Source: Prolixibacteraceae bacterium (GTDB lineage Bacteria; Bacteroidota; Bacteroidia; Bacteroidales; Prolixibacteraceae). Taken from it: DNA of 64,000 bases. Of the stretch, positions 35,477-44,290 are shown piece after piece (within the stretch, counting starts at the first letter, position 1; every line of letters begins with the position of its first letter). The stretch lies in contig CP081303.1 in assembly GCA_019720755.1 (NCBI GenBank), positions 3,517,501-3,581,500 of the forward strand. The letters run 5' to 3'. The position numbers and the translations under genes are program-made. The notes under the pieces were generated by a model. It was not told where the DNA came from, made no database searches, and saw only the letters and a list, made by a program, of their open reading frames with translations.

Positions 35477-36721
35477 TTAAAAAACATTAGCCATTTGTGT
35501 TTTTGAGTATTTACCTTCTTCAAGTTTCTTTTTCACTTCAACAAATGCCTTAATTGTGTACTCTACATCTTCCAAAGTGTGCATTGCTGTAGGAATAAGT
35601 CTTAACAACAATTGTCCTTTAGGAATAACAGGGTATACAACGATAGAACAGAAAAGATTATAGTTCTCTCTTAAGTCCATTACAACATTAGTACCTTCAG
35701 GAACACTACCTGAAAGATAAACTGGAGTTACTGGAGAATTCGTAATACCAAGATCAAAATCTGCTTCACGTAAACCACTTTGAAGTGCATTTACGATCTT
35801 CCAAAGATTCTCTCTTAGTGAAGTCTCGTTACGAAGGAGTTCAAGACGTTTCAGTGATCCCATAACCATAGGCATAGGAAGAGATTTAGCGAAAGTCTGA
35901 CTTCTCATATTGTATCGTAAGTAATCACAAACTTCCTCTTCACATGCAACAAATGCTCCAATACCAGCCATCGATTTAGCAAAAGTACCGAAATATAAGT
36001 CGATGTCTTTAGTTACACCAAAGTGTTCTCCTGCACCTGCACCAGTAGGTCCCATTGTTCCGAATCCATGAGCATCGTCAACTAAAAGACGAAACTTGTA
36101 TTCATTCTTCAATGCAACGATCTCATCAAGTTTTCCAAGGTCTCCTGCCATTCCGAATACCCCTTCAGTTATAACAAGGATTCCTCCACCTGTCTTTTCT
36201 GTTAAGCGAGTTGCGTGATTCAACTGCTTTCTAAGGCTATCCATGTCATTATGTTGGTAAACGTAGCGTTTCCCCATATGAAGGCGTACACCATCTAGAA
36301 TACAAGCATGAGACTCTGCGTCGTAAACGATCACATCGTTTCTACTGACAACTGCATCGATGATTGAAACCATTCCTTGGTAACCAAAGTTTAACAAGAA
36401 TGCATCTGGTTTTCCTACGAAATCAGCAAGTTGCTTTTCTAGCTCTTCGTGTTTGCTTGTCTGGCCTGACATCATTCTAGCTCCCATTGGATAAGCCATT
36501 CCATATTCTGCTGCCGCTTCAGCATCTGCTTTGCGAACTTCAGGATGGTTTGCCAATCCAATGTAGTTATTCAAACTCCAAGTTAAAACTTCTTTTCCTC
36601 GGAATTTCATACGAGGTCCAATCTCTCCCTCTAGTTTAGGAAAAGAAAAGTAACCATGAGCCTGTTTCTGATACTGGCCAATATTACCTTTGTCGGTTTT
36701 TATTTTTTCAAAAATATCCAC
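35477..36721 (-). CDS. Alpha-oxoamine synthase family PLP enzyme (serine palmitoyltransferase/KBL-like)
   Basis: 414 aa, fold-type I aminotransferase class I/II. Markers: SLNNYIGLANHPEVRKA, the glycine-rich RMMSGQTSKHEELE, DAESHACILDG, the PLP-ring Asp in LLVDDAHGFGTMG, and the Schiff-base Lys in FGTFAKSMAGIGAF. Family members condense an acyl-CoA with an amino acid, releasing CO2. In Bacteroidota this may serve sphingolipid or related lipid synthesis, but the acyl and amino substrates cannot be assigned. The start is GTG at 36721 (MDIFEKIKTDKG); no upstream ATG in frame is better, and the N-terminus looks complete. Confidence 0.85.
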   Translation of the reverse strand: MDIFEKIKTDKGNIGQYQKQAHGYFSFPKLEGEIGPRMKFRGKEVLTWSLNNYIGLANHPEVRKADAEAAAEYGMAYPMGARMMSGQTSKHEELEKQLADFVGKPDAFLLNFGYQGMVSIIDAVVSRNDVIVYDAESHACILDGVRLHMGKRYVYQHNDMDSLRKQLNHATRLTEKTGGGILVITEGVFGMAGDLGKLDEIVALKNEYKFRLLVDDAHGFGTMGPTGAGAGEHFGVTKDIDLYFGTFAKSMAGIGAFVACEEEVCDYLRYNMRSQTFAKSLPMPMVMGSLKRLELLRNETSLRENLWKIVNALQSGLREADFDLGITNSPVTPVYLSGSVPEGTNVVMDLRENYNLFCSIVVYPVIPKGQLLLRLIPTAMHTLEDVEYTIKAFVEVKKKLEEGKYSKTQMANVF

Positions 36722-37483
36722 GATCGTATCAGTTTAAATTTAAACAGTGCAAAAGTAATCTTTTTTGAGTGGAAACCAAATGATAGAAAGGGGCTAAAAG
36801 GTGTAATTTTTGTCTCACTGTGATAGTTCTAGAGATATGTAAATAGGAAGTTTATTATGTTCCTATCATCTTATATCAACGTTTCGTGCCTACTTAGTAG
36901 TTACTTTTAACTATCAGAGATTGCATCTTTATGAATGAATAAGGTTGTGTGTACACTCTTTTTTATTCGTATGAATAATGAACATTAAGTAATTAGTTTT
37001 TTCATTATGTTGCTCATAATAACCATTGCTTCGAGACTAAACTTGTTTTAAATATATGACTAAAGGGGTTCAAATCGATATATTTCTTAAGCTCATCTAT
37101 TGTTTGGATTTTATATCTGTGTTGTATGATTTAGTTTCTATTGAAATAATTGACATTGATTTCACTGATAATTTTATTGGTATCAGTAGGTGAGACTTTT
37201 TTGATCTTTTTAAATAATATTTATAGTTGTATTTTAATTTCATGTCAAATTTATCCTCTTAATTACTCTTGCTCATTCATCTTCAGGAAACGATTTTTTT
37301 TGATCCTGTAAAGTGTTGAATATTATCTATAATGGATTAATGAATAGTTAAAGTCTTATCATAAGCCATTTTTTCTTTCCTTAGTTCTTTTTTTTTTGTT
37401 AGTTTTCGTTGGTTTTCTGTTTTTTGTACAAAAACAATGGAACTTTAAGAAGTAATTTTTATGAAATAATATATCTTTGCAGA
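36722..37483. other. Gene-free stretch between oxoamine synthase and bamD
   Basis: About 760 bp, AT-rich, between divergent genes. No ORF, RNA gene or ordered repeat is visible apart from the promoter-like box next to bamD. Confidence 0.6.
37472..37479 (+). promoter_or_regulatory. -7 box abutting bamD
   Basis: TATCTTTG exactly fits TAnnTTTG and ends 4 bp before the bamD ATG. If used, the mRNA would be nearly leaderless. Confidence 0.45.
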
Positions 37484-38302
37484 ATGAATCGTATTTTTCG
37501 TTTTTTATTGATCGCATTTTCAGTGGTTATTGTTGTCTCTTGTGGAGAGTATCAAAAGGTGCTAAAAAGTACTGATTATGAGTATAAGTATAAAAAGGCA
37601 CGTGAGTATTATGATGCCAAACAGTATGCTAAGTCTGTAACTCTATATGAAGAGTTGGTACCTATCTATAGTGGTACAAGTAAAGCTGCTGAGTCTTATT
37701 ACTATTTTGCCAAGAGTTATCTTGGACAAAAAGACTATTATAGTGCAGCGATGTACTTTCGTTCTGTCTTGGAGAAATATCCTCGTTCAGAATATGCTCA
37801 AGAATCACAGTTCTTGGTGGGTTACTGTTTTTATAAATTGTCTCCTTATGTGCGATTGGATCAGTCGGATACCAATATTGCAATAAGTGCATTGACAAGA
37901 TATATGATGTTGTATCCAGAGACTGAAAATGCAAAGGAAGCGGAGCATATGGTTCAGAAATTGAATGAGAAGTTGGTTTATAAAGCGTATCTTAATGCAA
38001 CGTTATATTATGACTTAGAGGATTATAAAGCCGCAGTTGTGTCACTTAATCAGTGCTTGCGTGATTATCCAAAGTCGACGTATGAAGAAGATTTGATGTA
38101 TAAGCTTTTCCGTTCAAAGTATTTGTTGGGGAAAAATAGTGTGGTAGAGAAGAAGAGAAAGAGAATGATGAATGCGATGGATGAATATTATCGTTTCATT
38201 GATGCTTTCCCAAATAGCAAACATCGTAAAGAGGTGGATAGAGCATTTGCGAATATCAAAAAGATGTTGAACCTAAAAGAAGAAGATTTAAATATCAAAT
38301 AA
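37484..38302 (+). CDS. bamD: Outer membrane assembly lipoprotein BamD
   Basis: 272 aa. The start is set at 37484 because MNRIFRFLLIAFSVVIVVSC then gives a lipobox (Cys20); the longer frame from 37409 buries the signal. TPR-type helices follow (YKKAREYYDAKQYAKSVTLYEEL, SYYYFAKSYLGQKDYYSAAMYF, LVGYCFYKLS). BamD anchors the BAM complex with BamA for outer-membrane barrel insertion. In this gene order (bamD, rpoZ, coaBC, porD, recN) it begins a block whose genes lie 4-30 bp apart at first. Confidence 0.93.
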   Translation: MNRIFRFLLIAFSVVIVVSCGEYQKVLKSTDYEYKYKKAREYYDAKQYAKSVTLYEELVPIYSGTSKAAESYYYFAKSYLGQKDYYSAAMYFRSVLEKYPRSEYAQESQFLVGYCFYKLSPYVRLDQSDTNIAISALTRYMMLYPETENAKEAEHMVQKLNEKLVYKAYLNATLYYDLEDYKAAVVSLNQCLRDYPKSTYEEDLMYKLFRSKYLLGKNSVVEKKRKRMMNAMDEYYRFIDAFPNSKHRKEVDRAFANIKKMLNLKEEDLNIK

Positions 38303-38306
38303 AGTC

Positions 38307-38642
38307 ATGGTAGATTACAAAAAGACTAAGGCTGCACAAAGTACGGTTGCAAGAGACTTAGAGTTATTGGGAGACAAAACTGGGAATATTTATGAAAGTA
38401 TTGCTATTGTTTCAAAAAGAGCTAATCAAGTTGGTGCTGAGTTGAAAGACGAATTAAACCAAAAGCTTCAAGAGTTCGCATCTGTTACGGATAACCTAGA
38501 AGAGGTGTTTGAAAATCGTGAACAGATTGAGATCTCTAAATATTATGAAAGACTTCCTAAACCATCTTTGATTGCTTATCAAGAGTTCTTAGATGATGAA
38601 GTTTACTATCGCAACCCTGCAAAGGAGAATAAAGAAGCATAG
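38307..38642 (+). CDS. rpoZ: RNA polymerase omega subunit, Bacteroidota type
   Basis: 111 aa beginning MVDYKKTKAAQSTVARDLELL with the omega signature GNIYESIAIVSKRANQVG, then a Bacteroidota-specific acidic tail (FLDDEVYYRNPAKENKEA). It binds beta-prime and aids core assembly. It starts 4 bp after bamD, so it is surely co-transcribed. The tail is longer than in Proteobacterial RpoZ. Confidence 0.88.
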   Translation: MVDYKKTKAAQSTVARDLELLGDKTGNIYESIAIVSKRANQVGAELKDELNQKLQEFASVTDNLEEVFENREQIEISKYYERLPKPSLIAYQEFLDDEVYYRNPAKENKEA

Positions 38643-38669
38643 TTTTTTAATTTCTAAATTACTATTTGC

Positions 38670-39227
38670 ATGCAACTGCAAGGAAAAAATATTATAGTGG
38701 GAATCACGGGAAGTATCGCAGCTTATAAGGCTGCGACTCTTGTTCGTGGCTTAGTGAAAGAGGGGGCTGAAGTGGTCGTTGTAATGACTCCTTCATCCAA
38801 GGAATTTATCACCCCTGTAACGCTTTCTACTCTTTCGGGGAAACCTGTAGTGAGTGAATTTTTTGATTCGAAAGATGGGAAATGGCATAGTCATGTTTCT
38901 CTAGGCTTATGGGCTGATTTGATGGTTATCGCACCAGCATCTGCTTCTACTATGGGAAAAATGGCAAATGGTATTGCAGATACGCATCTCGTGACAACTT
39001 ATATGTCTGCTAAATGTCCAGTTATGGTGGCTCCTGCAATGGATCTAGATATGTATAAGCATCCTGCCAATCAGCGAAATATGAAAACACTTCAAGAATA
39101 TGGTAATATATTGATTGAACCTACGTCAGGAGAACTTGCAAGTGGTTTGATTGGAAAAGGTCGTATGGAAGAGCCTGAGGTGATTGTTTCTCATGTTATC
39201 GATTTCTTTAAAAAAAAAGATCTTTAA
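38670..39227 (+). CDS. coaC: CoaC half of a split CoaBC (phosphopantothenoylcysteine decarboxylase)
   Basis: 185 aa flavoprotein domain: GKNIIVGITGSIAAYKAATLVRGL (FMN-binding), the active-site His in KWHSHVSLG, APAMDLDMY and the substrate-recognition loop ending in Cys-containing text (SAKCPVMVAPAMD). It decarboxylates phosphopantothenoylcysteine. In most bacteria it is fused to CoaB. Here the frame ends at FFKKKDL, just after a run of nine A (39210-39218), and the CoaB half continues one frame back. See the following gene. Confidence 0.9.
   Translation: MQLQGKNIIVGITGSIAAYKAATLVRGLVKEGAEVVVVMTPSSKEFITPVTLSTLSGKPVVSEFFDSKDGKWHSHVSLGLWADLMVIAPASASTMGKMANGIADTHLVTTYMSAKCPVMVAPAMDLDMYKHPANQRNMKTLQEYGNILIEPTSGELASGLIGKGRMEEPEVIVSHVIDFFKKKDL
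39210..39218 (+). other. Nine-A run at the CoaC/CoaB frame break
   Basis: In frame: TTT AAA AAA AAA GAT. One more A (or a -1 slip) joins FFKKK to RSLKGKKVMLTAG, which is the normal fused CoaBC. Poly-A of this length permits transcriptional or ribosomal slippage (A-AAA-AAA) and is also a usual place for sequencing error. Confidence 0.7.
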
Positions 39228-39241
39228 AAGGTAAAAAGGTC

Positions 39242-39868
39242 ATGCTAACTGCTGGACCTACGCATGAGAAGATTGATCCTGTACGTTTTGTTGGTAACCA
39301 TTCTTCAGGGAAGATGGGGTATTCTATTGCTGAGGAGTTGGCTTCTCGGGGTGCAGAAGTGACACTTATTTCTGGGCCAAGTCAATTAAAAGTTAACGAT
39401 ACTTCGATAAAAGTGACCTCTGTTACTTCTGCAAAAGAGATGTATGAGGCTTCCATGGCTTGTTTTGATCAGATGGATGGGGCAATAATGGCAGCTGCTG
39501 TTGCTGATTATGCTCCTGCAGATTATTCAGACAAAAAGATAAAAAGAGATGGAGAGGAGATGGTTATACGTCTTGTCCCTAATCCTGACATTGCAGCTTC
39601 TATTGGAGAGATTAAACGAGATAATCAAGTTCTAGTTGGTTTTGCATTGGAAACCAATGATGCCGTAGAAAATGCTAGTAAGAAGTTGAAGAAAAAGAAT
39701 CTTGACTTTGTCGTAGTGAATTCTTTAGAGAATAAAGGAGCCGGTTTCCAAACAGATACTAATATTATTTCGATTATAAATCGTTATGGAGATAAAACAG
39801 ATTATCCATTAAAAGTAAAATCTGCAGTGGCAATGGATATTGTTGACTATTTGGAACAATACTTTTAA
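39242..39868 (+). CDS. coaB: CoaB half of a split CoaBC (phosphopantothenate-cysteine ligase)
   Basis: 208 aa ligase domain. It starts at an internal MLTAGPTHEKIDPVRFVGNHSSGKMGYSIAEE, the Rossmann-like nucleotide site, and has the catalytic region AAVADYAPADYSDKKIKR (the AVADY-K-KI motif). NSLENKGAGFQTDTN closes the nucleotide site. It joins cysteine to 4-phosphopantothenate. An ATG occurs by chance at 39242, so it may be made alone. The missing N-terminal linker suggests it was part of one CoaBC protein. Confidence 0.9.
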   Translation: MLTAGPTHEKIDPVRFVGNHSSGKMGYSIAEELASRGAEVTLISGPSQLKVNDTSIKVTSVTSAKEMYEASMACFDQMDGAIMAAAVADYAPADYSDKKIKRDGEEMVIRLVPNPDIAASIGEIKRDNQVLVGFALETNDAVENASKKLKKKNLDFVVVNSLENKGAGFQTDTNIISIINRYGDKTDYPLKVKSAVAMDIVDYLEQYF

Positions 39869-39887
39869 TATAAGAATAGGATAATGA

Positions 39888-39925
39888 AAAGAGAGAATAC
39901 AATTTGTGTATTCTCTCTTTTTTTG
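39888..39925 (+). terminator. Intrinsic terminator after coaB
   Basis: GAGAGAATAC and GTATTCTCTC form a 10-bp stem with loop AATTTGT, followed by TTTTTTT. It separates coaB from the DUF4835 gene. Confidence 0.85.
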
Positions 39926-39999
39926 TTCTATACTAAAATTGTAAATATTGCGTTTATAGAGTAATTACAAATGGGCTACTTTTTTTTGAATAGTTAATT

Positions 40000-40905
40000 A
40001 TGATACGTAAATTTTTGTTCTGTATGATTCTTCTTTTTATAGGATCTTTTGCTGGTATATCTCAAGAGTTAAGATGTAGTGTCAGTGTTTCTGGTTCTGG
40101 AATAGAGGGGGTTAATCAAGAGATATTTGGGCAGATGCAGAAGCAGATTTCTGAATTTATCAATAATACCCAATGGACTACAGATAAGTATCGAACAGAA
40201 GAACGTATTGTTTGTAATATTACGATACAGTTGACTAATCAATATTCTGATGATGGTTTCAAGGGGTCTATTCAGGTGCAGTCACGTCGCCCCGTATATG
40301 GATCAAGTTATGAGTCAACTATGCTAAATCTTAAGGATAATGATTTTGACATTCGTTTTGATCCATACAAACAGATTGAGTTTTCTCAAAATAGTCAAGG
40401 AGATAATTTATCTAATATACTAGCATATTATGCTTATATCATCTTGGGTGTAGACTATGACTCTTTCTCTAATATGGGAGGACAGTCCTATTTCGAGAAA
40501 GCTATCGAAATTGTAAATAGATCACAAAATAGTAGAGAGAGGGGATGGAAGTCATTTGAGAGCGATTATAATCGATATTGGTTGGTAAATAATATAATGA
40601 ACTCTTCTTATAGTGATTTTCGAACACTTCAATATGAGTATTATCGTAATGGGTTCGACATGCTTTCGTCAAAACTAGAGTTGGGACAACAGAATATTGT
40701 TGAGAGTCTAAAGAATCTTCAGAATGTAAATCGCGTTCGATCTGGTTTGTATATTGTGCGTGCTTTTTGTGATGCCCATCGTAATGAAATTGTATCTATG
40801 CTTAAAGGTCTTGGTGGATCAGAGAAGAACGTTGTATATGAAATAATGATGGAGTGTGATCCTTCCAATAGTAGTTCTTATGAAAAAGCGATGGAGTCGA
40901 AGTAG
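40000..40905 (+). CDS. porD: DUF4835 protein, PorD-type
   Basis: 301 aa, with a signal peptide (MIRKFLFCMILLFIGSFAGISQ) and the conserved ELRCSVSVSGSGIEGVNQEIF start of the mature protein, then NTQWTTDKYRTEERIVCNITI and YYAYIILGVDYDSFS. DUF4835 is a Bacteroidota-only family, called PorD in the type IX secretion literature; how directly it acts in secretion is unsettled. Its place between coaBC and recN is common in this phylum. A T9SS cargo occurs later in this window (53146). Confidence 0.8.
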   Translation: MIRKFLFCMILLFIGSFAGISQELRCSVSVSGSGIEGVNQEIFGQMQKQISEFINNTQWTTDKYRTEERIVCNITIQLTNQYSDDGFKGSIQVQSRRPVYGSSYESTMLNLKDNDFDIRFDPYKQIEFSQNSQGDNLSNILAYYAYIILGVDYDSFSNMGGQSYFEKAIEIVNRSQNSRERGWKSFESDYNRYWLVNNIMNSSYSDFRTLQYEYYRNGFDMLSSKLELGQQNIVESLKNLQNVNRVRSGLYIVRAFCDAHRNEIVSMLKGLGGSEKNVVYEIMMECDPSNSSSYEKAMESK

Positions 40906-40979
40906 TTTTATCTCGGATTCATGAAACATTTGGCCCTTTTTTAATATTTTTGAGTCTACTAAATTTACATGATTTAAGT

Positions 40980-42638
40980 ATGCTCAAACATCTTTCTATT
41001 TCAAACTATGCGATTATATCAGATTTGTCTCTCGATCTTGGGAATGGTTTTTCAATCATTACTGGAGAAACAGGTGCTGGTAAGTCTATCATTTTAGGTG
41101 CTCTTTCTCTTTTGATGGGTGCACGTGCAGATGTATCTGTCTTAAAAGACAAGCAGAGTAAATGTATTCTTGAGGCTCAATTTGATGTTGATGCTTATGG
41201 TTTACAGTCTCTTTTCGAATTATATGATCTGGATTGGGATTCAATTTGTGTGATTCGTCGTGAAATAACCCCAAAGGGTAAGTCTCGAGCATTTGTGAAT
41301 GATAGCCCTGTAAGTCTTAAAGTACTGAAAGAGGTTTCTGGAAGGCTTATTGATATTCATGCGCAAAATGAAGCATTGAAGATGAATGAATCGGATTTTC
41401 AATATGAAGTATTGGATTCATCTTTGGCAGATACTTGTTTGCTTGCAAATTACAAATCATGTTATAACCAGTGGCGAAAAATTACTTTAGATCTAAAAGA
41501 GAAAGAAACTGCTTTAGAGAAGGCATGTGCCGATTTTGACTATTATCAGTTTCAAGTAGATCAGTTAAGTGAAGCTTCATTAAAAGATGGAGAACAAGAA
41601 GAACTAGAGCAAAAGAGAGATTCAATGGAAAATGCTGAGGCGATTCATTCTGCTCTTTATCAGACGGCGAACGGGCTCTCAATGGATGATGTGGGGATTA
41701 CTTCTCGTATTAAAGAGATCTATCATCTTATTTCTAAAGTAGAGGATCACTCTCCTGAGGTGAAAGAACTGAGTAGCCGTATTGAGAATGCGTTATATGA
41801 ACTTCGTGATATAGCGAATGAATCTGAATCCCTGACTACTAGTTTTATTTTCAACCCAGTAGAATTGGAGGATATCAATCAACGTCTTGATTTGATCTAT
41901 ACATTAGAGCAGAAGCATAGAGTGAATAGTGTTGCTGAGCTTTTAGATATTGAGTATAATTTTTCTCAAAAGATTGGTTCTGTATCCGATCTTGAGGAGA
42001 GTATCGCTTCGTTAAAAAGTGATTTAGAATTGAAATTGGTAGAGTTGACTCACTTGGCATCATGTCTAACAGATTCAAGAATGGGTATAGTGGAAGCTGT
42101 TGAGATATATGTACATGATATACTTCAAGATCTGGGGATGCCAAATGCCCAATTTAAAGTTAAAATAGATATTCAAGATGGATTCAACCAATGGGGACAG
42201 AACAATATTGAATTTTTACTTTCAGCAAATAAGAATCAACTATTGGAACCAGTAAATAAGGTTGCATCAGGTGGCGAAATTTCTCGTTTAATGTTAGCAT
42301 TAAAATCACTTTTAGCACAGAAAAAAGCACTTCCTACGTTGATTTTTGATGAGATTGATACAGGTATTTCTGGAGATATCGCAAGAAAGATGGGATTATT
42401 ACTAAGAAAAATGGGGACATGTATGCAGGTTATCAATATCACTCATCTTCCTCAGGTTGCCTCTCTTGGAGATCATCACTTTTTTGTTTATAAATCCGAT
42501 TCAAAGACGGAGACCAACTCACATATTCGAGAGCTTAATTATGATGAGCGTATCGTGGAAATTGCAAAAATGCTCAGTGGAGAGGTGGTTACTGAAGCAG
42601 CTTTGAACAATGCAAAGGAGTTATTGATTGTTTCATAA
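40980..42638 (+). CDS. recN: DNA repair protein RecN
   Basis: 552 aa, SMC-like ATPase. The start is the ATG at 40980 (MLKHLSISNYAIISDLSLDL); the frame from 40950 adds ten residues not in the family. Walker A GETGAGKS is at residues 29-36, followed by a long coiled-coil middle (about 150-370) and C-terminal signature and Walker B text (VASGGEISRLMLALKSLLA, PTLIFDEIDTGISG). RecN acts early in double-strand break repair. It lies 74 bp after porD and closes the conserved block. Confidence 0.95.
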   Translation: MLKHLSISNYAIISDLSLDLGNGFSIITGETGAGKSIILGALSLLMGARADVSVLKDKQSKCILEAQFDVDAYGLQSLFELYDLDWDSICVIRREITPKGKSRAFVNDSPVSLKVLKEVSGRLIDIHAQNEALKMNESDFQYEVLDSSLADTCLLANYKSCYNQWRKITLDLKEKETALEKACADFDYYQFQVDQLSEASLKDGEQEELEQKRDSMENAEAIHSALYQTANGLSMDDVGITSRIKEIYHLISKVEDHSPEVKELSSRIENALYELRDIANESESLTTSFIFNPVELEDINQRLDLIYTLEQKHRVNSVAELLDIEYNFSQKIGSVSDLEESIASLKSDLELKLVELTHLASCLTDSRMGIVEAVEIYVHDILQDLGMPNAQFKVKIDIQDGFNQWGQNNIEFLLSANKNQLLEPVNKVASGGEISRLMLALKSLLAQKKALPTLIFDEIDTGISGDIARKMGLLLRKMGTCMQVINITHLPQVASLGDHHFFVYKSDSKTETNSHIRELNYDERIVEIAKMLSGEVVTEAALNNAKELLIVS

Positions 42639-42788
42639 TTTGGGTTTTATTAGATTTACTTAGAAAATTTAATAGATATGTTAATGAGTATTCTTCTGCG
42701 TTAAAGTTTTTCATCTTCTTGATAAAAGTGGACTTTTTATTAATTCTATTTTATACTTTTAAAGAAGATAATAACCAATAAAACTGAA

Positions 42789-44225
42789 ATGAAACATTTA
42801 ATATTAAAGTCTTTTGTGGCGTCCCAAGTCTTATTATTTGGAGCTGCTGATGCTTTTTCTCAGGAGAGTACTAACCCCAATGTCATTTTTATCCTTGCTG
42901 ATGATTTAGGATATGGAGATGTCGGGTATCTTGGTCAATCTAAGTTCCCAACACCCAATATTGATAAGCTTGTTTCAAAAGGAGTTGTTTTTACACAACA
43001 CTACTCTGGATCTACGGTGTGTGCTCCTTCACGCTCTGCTTTGCTAACAGGATTTCATACGGGACATACCCCTATACGGGGAAATGCAGAGGTAAGGCCT
43101 GAAGGACAGAAACCAATTCCCTCTTCTTCTTTCACTATGGGAGAACTATTTCAAAAGCATGGTTACTATACAGGAGTTTTTGGAAAATGGGGGTTAGGAT
43201 ATCCAGGATCAGAAGGAGTGCCATCTAAACAAGGGTTTGACTACTTCTATGGTTATAACTGTCAGAGAATGGCACATAATTACTTTCCCGAATATCTTTG
43301 GGAAAATAACCATAAGGTAGAGTTGAAAGGCAATCTTAACAATCAAACGAATGATTATGCCGTAGATCTTATTCATGATAAGGCCATTGATTTTATTCGT
43401 GAGCATAAGAATGAGCCTTTTTTTATGTACTATGCAACACCACTACCTCATGCTGAACTTTTTATGCCAGAGAAGTATATTGATCCATTTAAAGGGAAAT
43501 ACCTTCCAGAGAAGAAATATAAGGGGGTTGACTCTGGTCCAATGCTAAAACAGGGTGGCTATCGTTCACAGAATAATTGTCATGCTACTTTTGCTGCAAT
43601 GGTCACTTTATTAGACAAACAGGTTGGTGATATCATGGCTGAAGTGAAGCGTCAAGGTTTAGAAAAGAATACAATTATTGTCTTTACCTCAGATAATGGT
43701 CCTCATATGGAAGGAGGTGCCGATCCAAGATATTTTGATAGCAATGGTCCATTTAAAGGATTTAAAAGAGATCTATATGAAGGAGGTATTCACGTACCGA
43801 TGGCAATTGTTTGGGAAGGTAAAATAGCTAAAGGTAGTTCATCTGATCACTTATCCGCTTTTTGGGATTATATGCCGACTTTTGCCGAGCTATTAGATGA
43901 TGATACAGATATTTCTTATGATGGAGTGTCTATGTTACCTTCTATATTAGATAAGGGGCGACAAAAGAATCATGACCTTCTTTATTGGGAATTTCATGGT
44001 GTTAACGGTCGTATTGCTTGCCGTAAAGGAAAATGGAAACTCGTTATCTATGACGTGACAAAGGCGAAAGATTCAAAAATATTTTTATATAATCTAAAGA
44101 GTGATCCTTATGAAAAGACTGATTTGGCTGCTAGTCATCCGTCTATTGTAAAAAGAATGTTGAAAGAAGTGAAAGCATCTCATACTAATAGTAAGTTATT
44201 CCCAATGAATAGTATCTACTTTTAA
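42789..44225 (+). CDS. Secreted arylsulfatase-type sulfatase
   Basis: 478 aa with a signal peptide ending near ADAFSQ. Metal-binding D38-D39 lie in ILADDLGYGD and the formylglycine motif C78-A-P-S-R in STVCAPSRSALLTG. SDNGPHMEGG and PFKGFKRDLYEGGIHVP complete the catalytic pocket of family S1 sulfatases. Activation needs a formylglycine-generating enzyme (FGE or anSME), not encoded here. The substrate is a sulfate ester, possibly a marine or mucin glycan. No glycoside hydrolase or SusCD neighbours are present. Confidence 0.92.
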   Translation: MKHLILKSFVASQVLLFGAADAFSQESTNPNVIFILADDLGYGDVGYLGQSKFPTPNIDKLVSKGVVFTQHYSGSTVCAPSRSALLTGFHTGHTPIRGNAEVRPEGQKPIPSSSFTMGELFQKHGYYTGVFGKWGLGYPGSEGVPSKQGFDYFYGYNCQRMAHNYFPEYLWENNHKVELKGNLNNQTNDYAVDLIHDKAIDFIREHKNEPFFMYYATPLPHAELFMPEKYIDPFKGKYLPEKKYKGVDSGPMLKQGGYRSQNNCHATFAAMVTLLDKQVGDIMAEVKRQGLEKNTIIVFTSDNGPHMEGGADPRYFDSNGPFKGFKRDLYEGGIHVPMAIVWEGKIAKGSSSDHLSAFWDYMPTFAELLDDDTDISYDGVSMLPSILDKGRQKNHDLLYWEFHGVNGRIACRKGKWKLVIYDVTKAKDSKIFLYNLKSDPYEKTDLAASHPSIVKRMLKEVKASHTNSKLFPMNSIYF

Positions 44226-44237
44226 TGAGTCTAAGAA

Positions 44238-44276
44238 ACATAAGAGGTATATTTTCAATACACCTCTTATGTTTTT
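44238..44276 (+). terminator. Terminator between sulfatase and trkA
   Basis: ACATAAGAGGT and ACCTCTTATGT form an 11-bp stem followed by TTTTT. It lies between convergent genes and may serve both. Confidence 0.8.
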
Positions 44277-44290
44277 GTATTAAGTATCTT

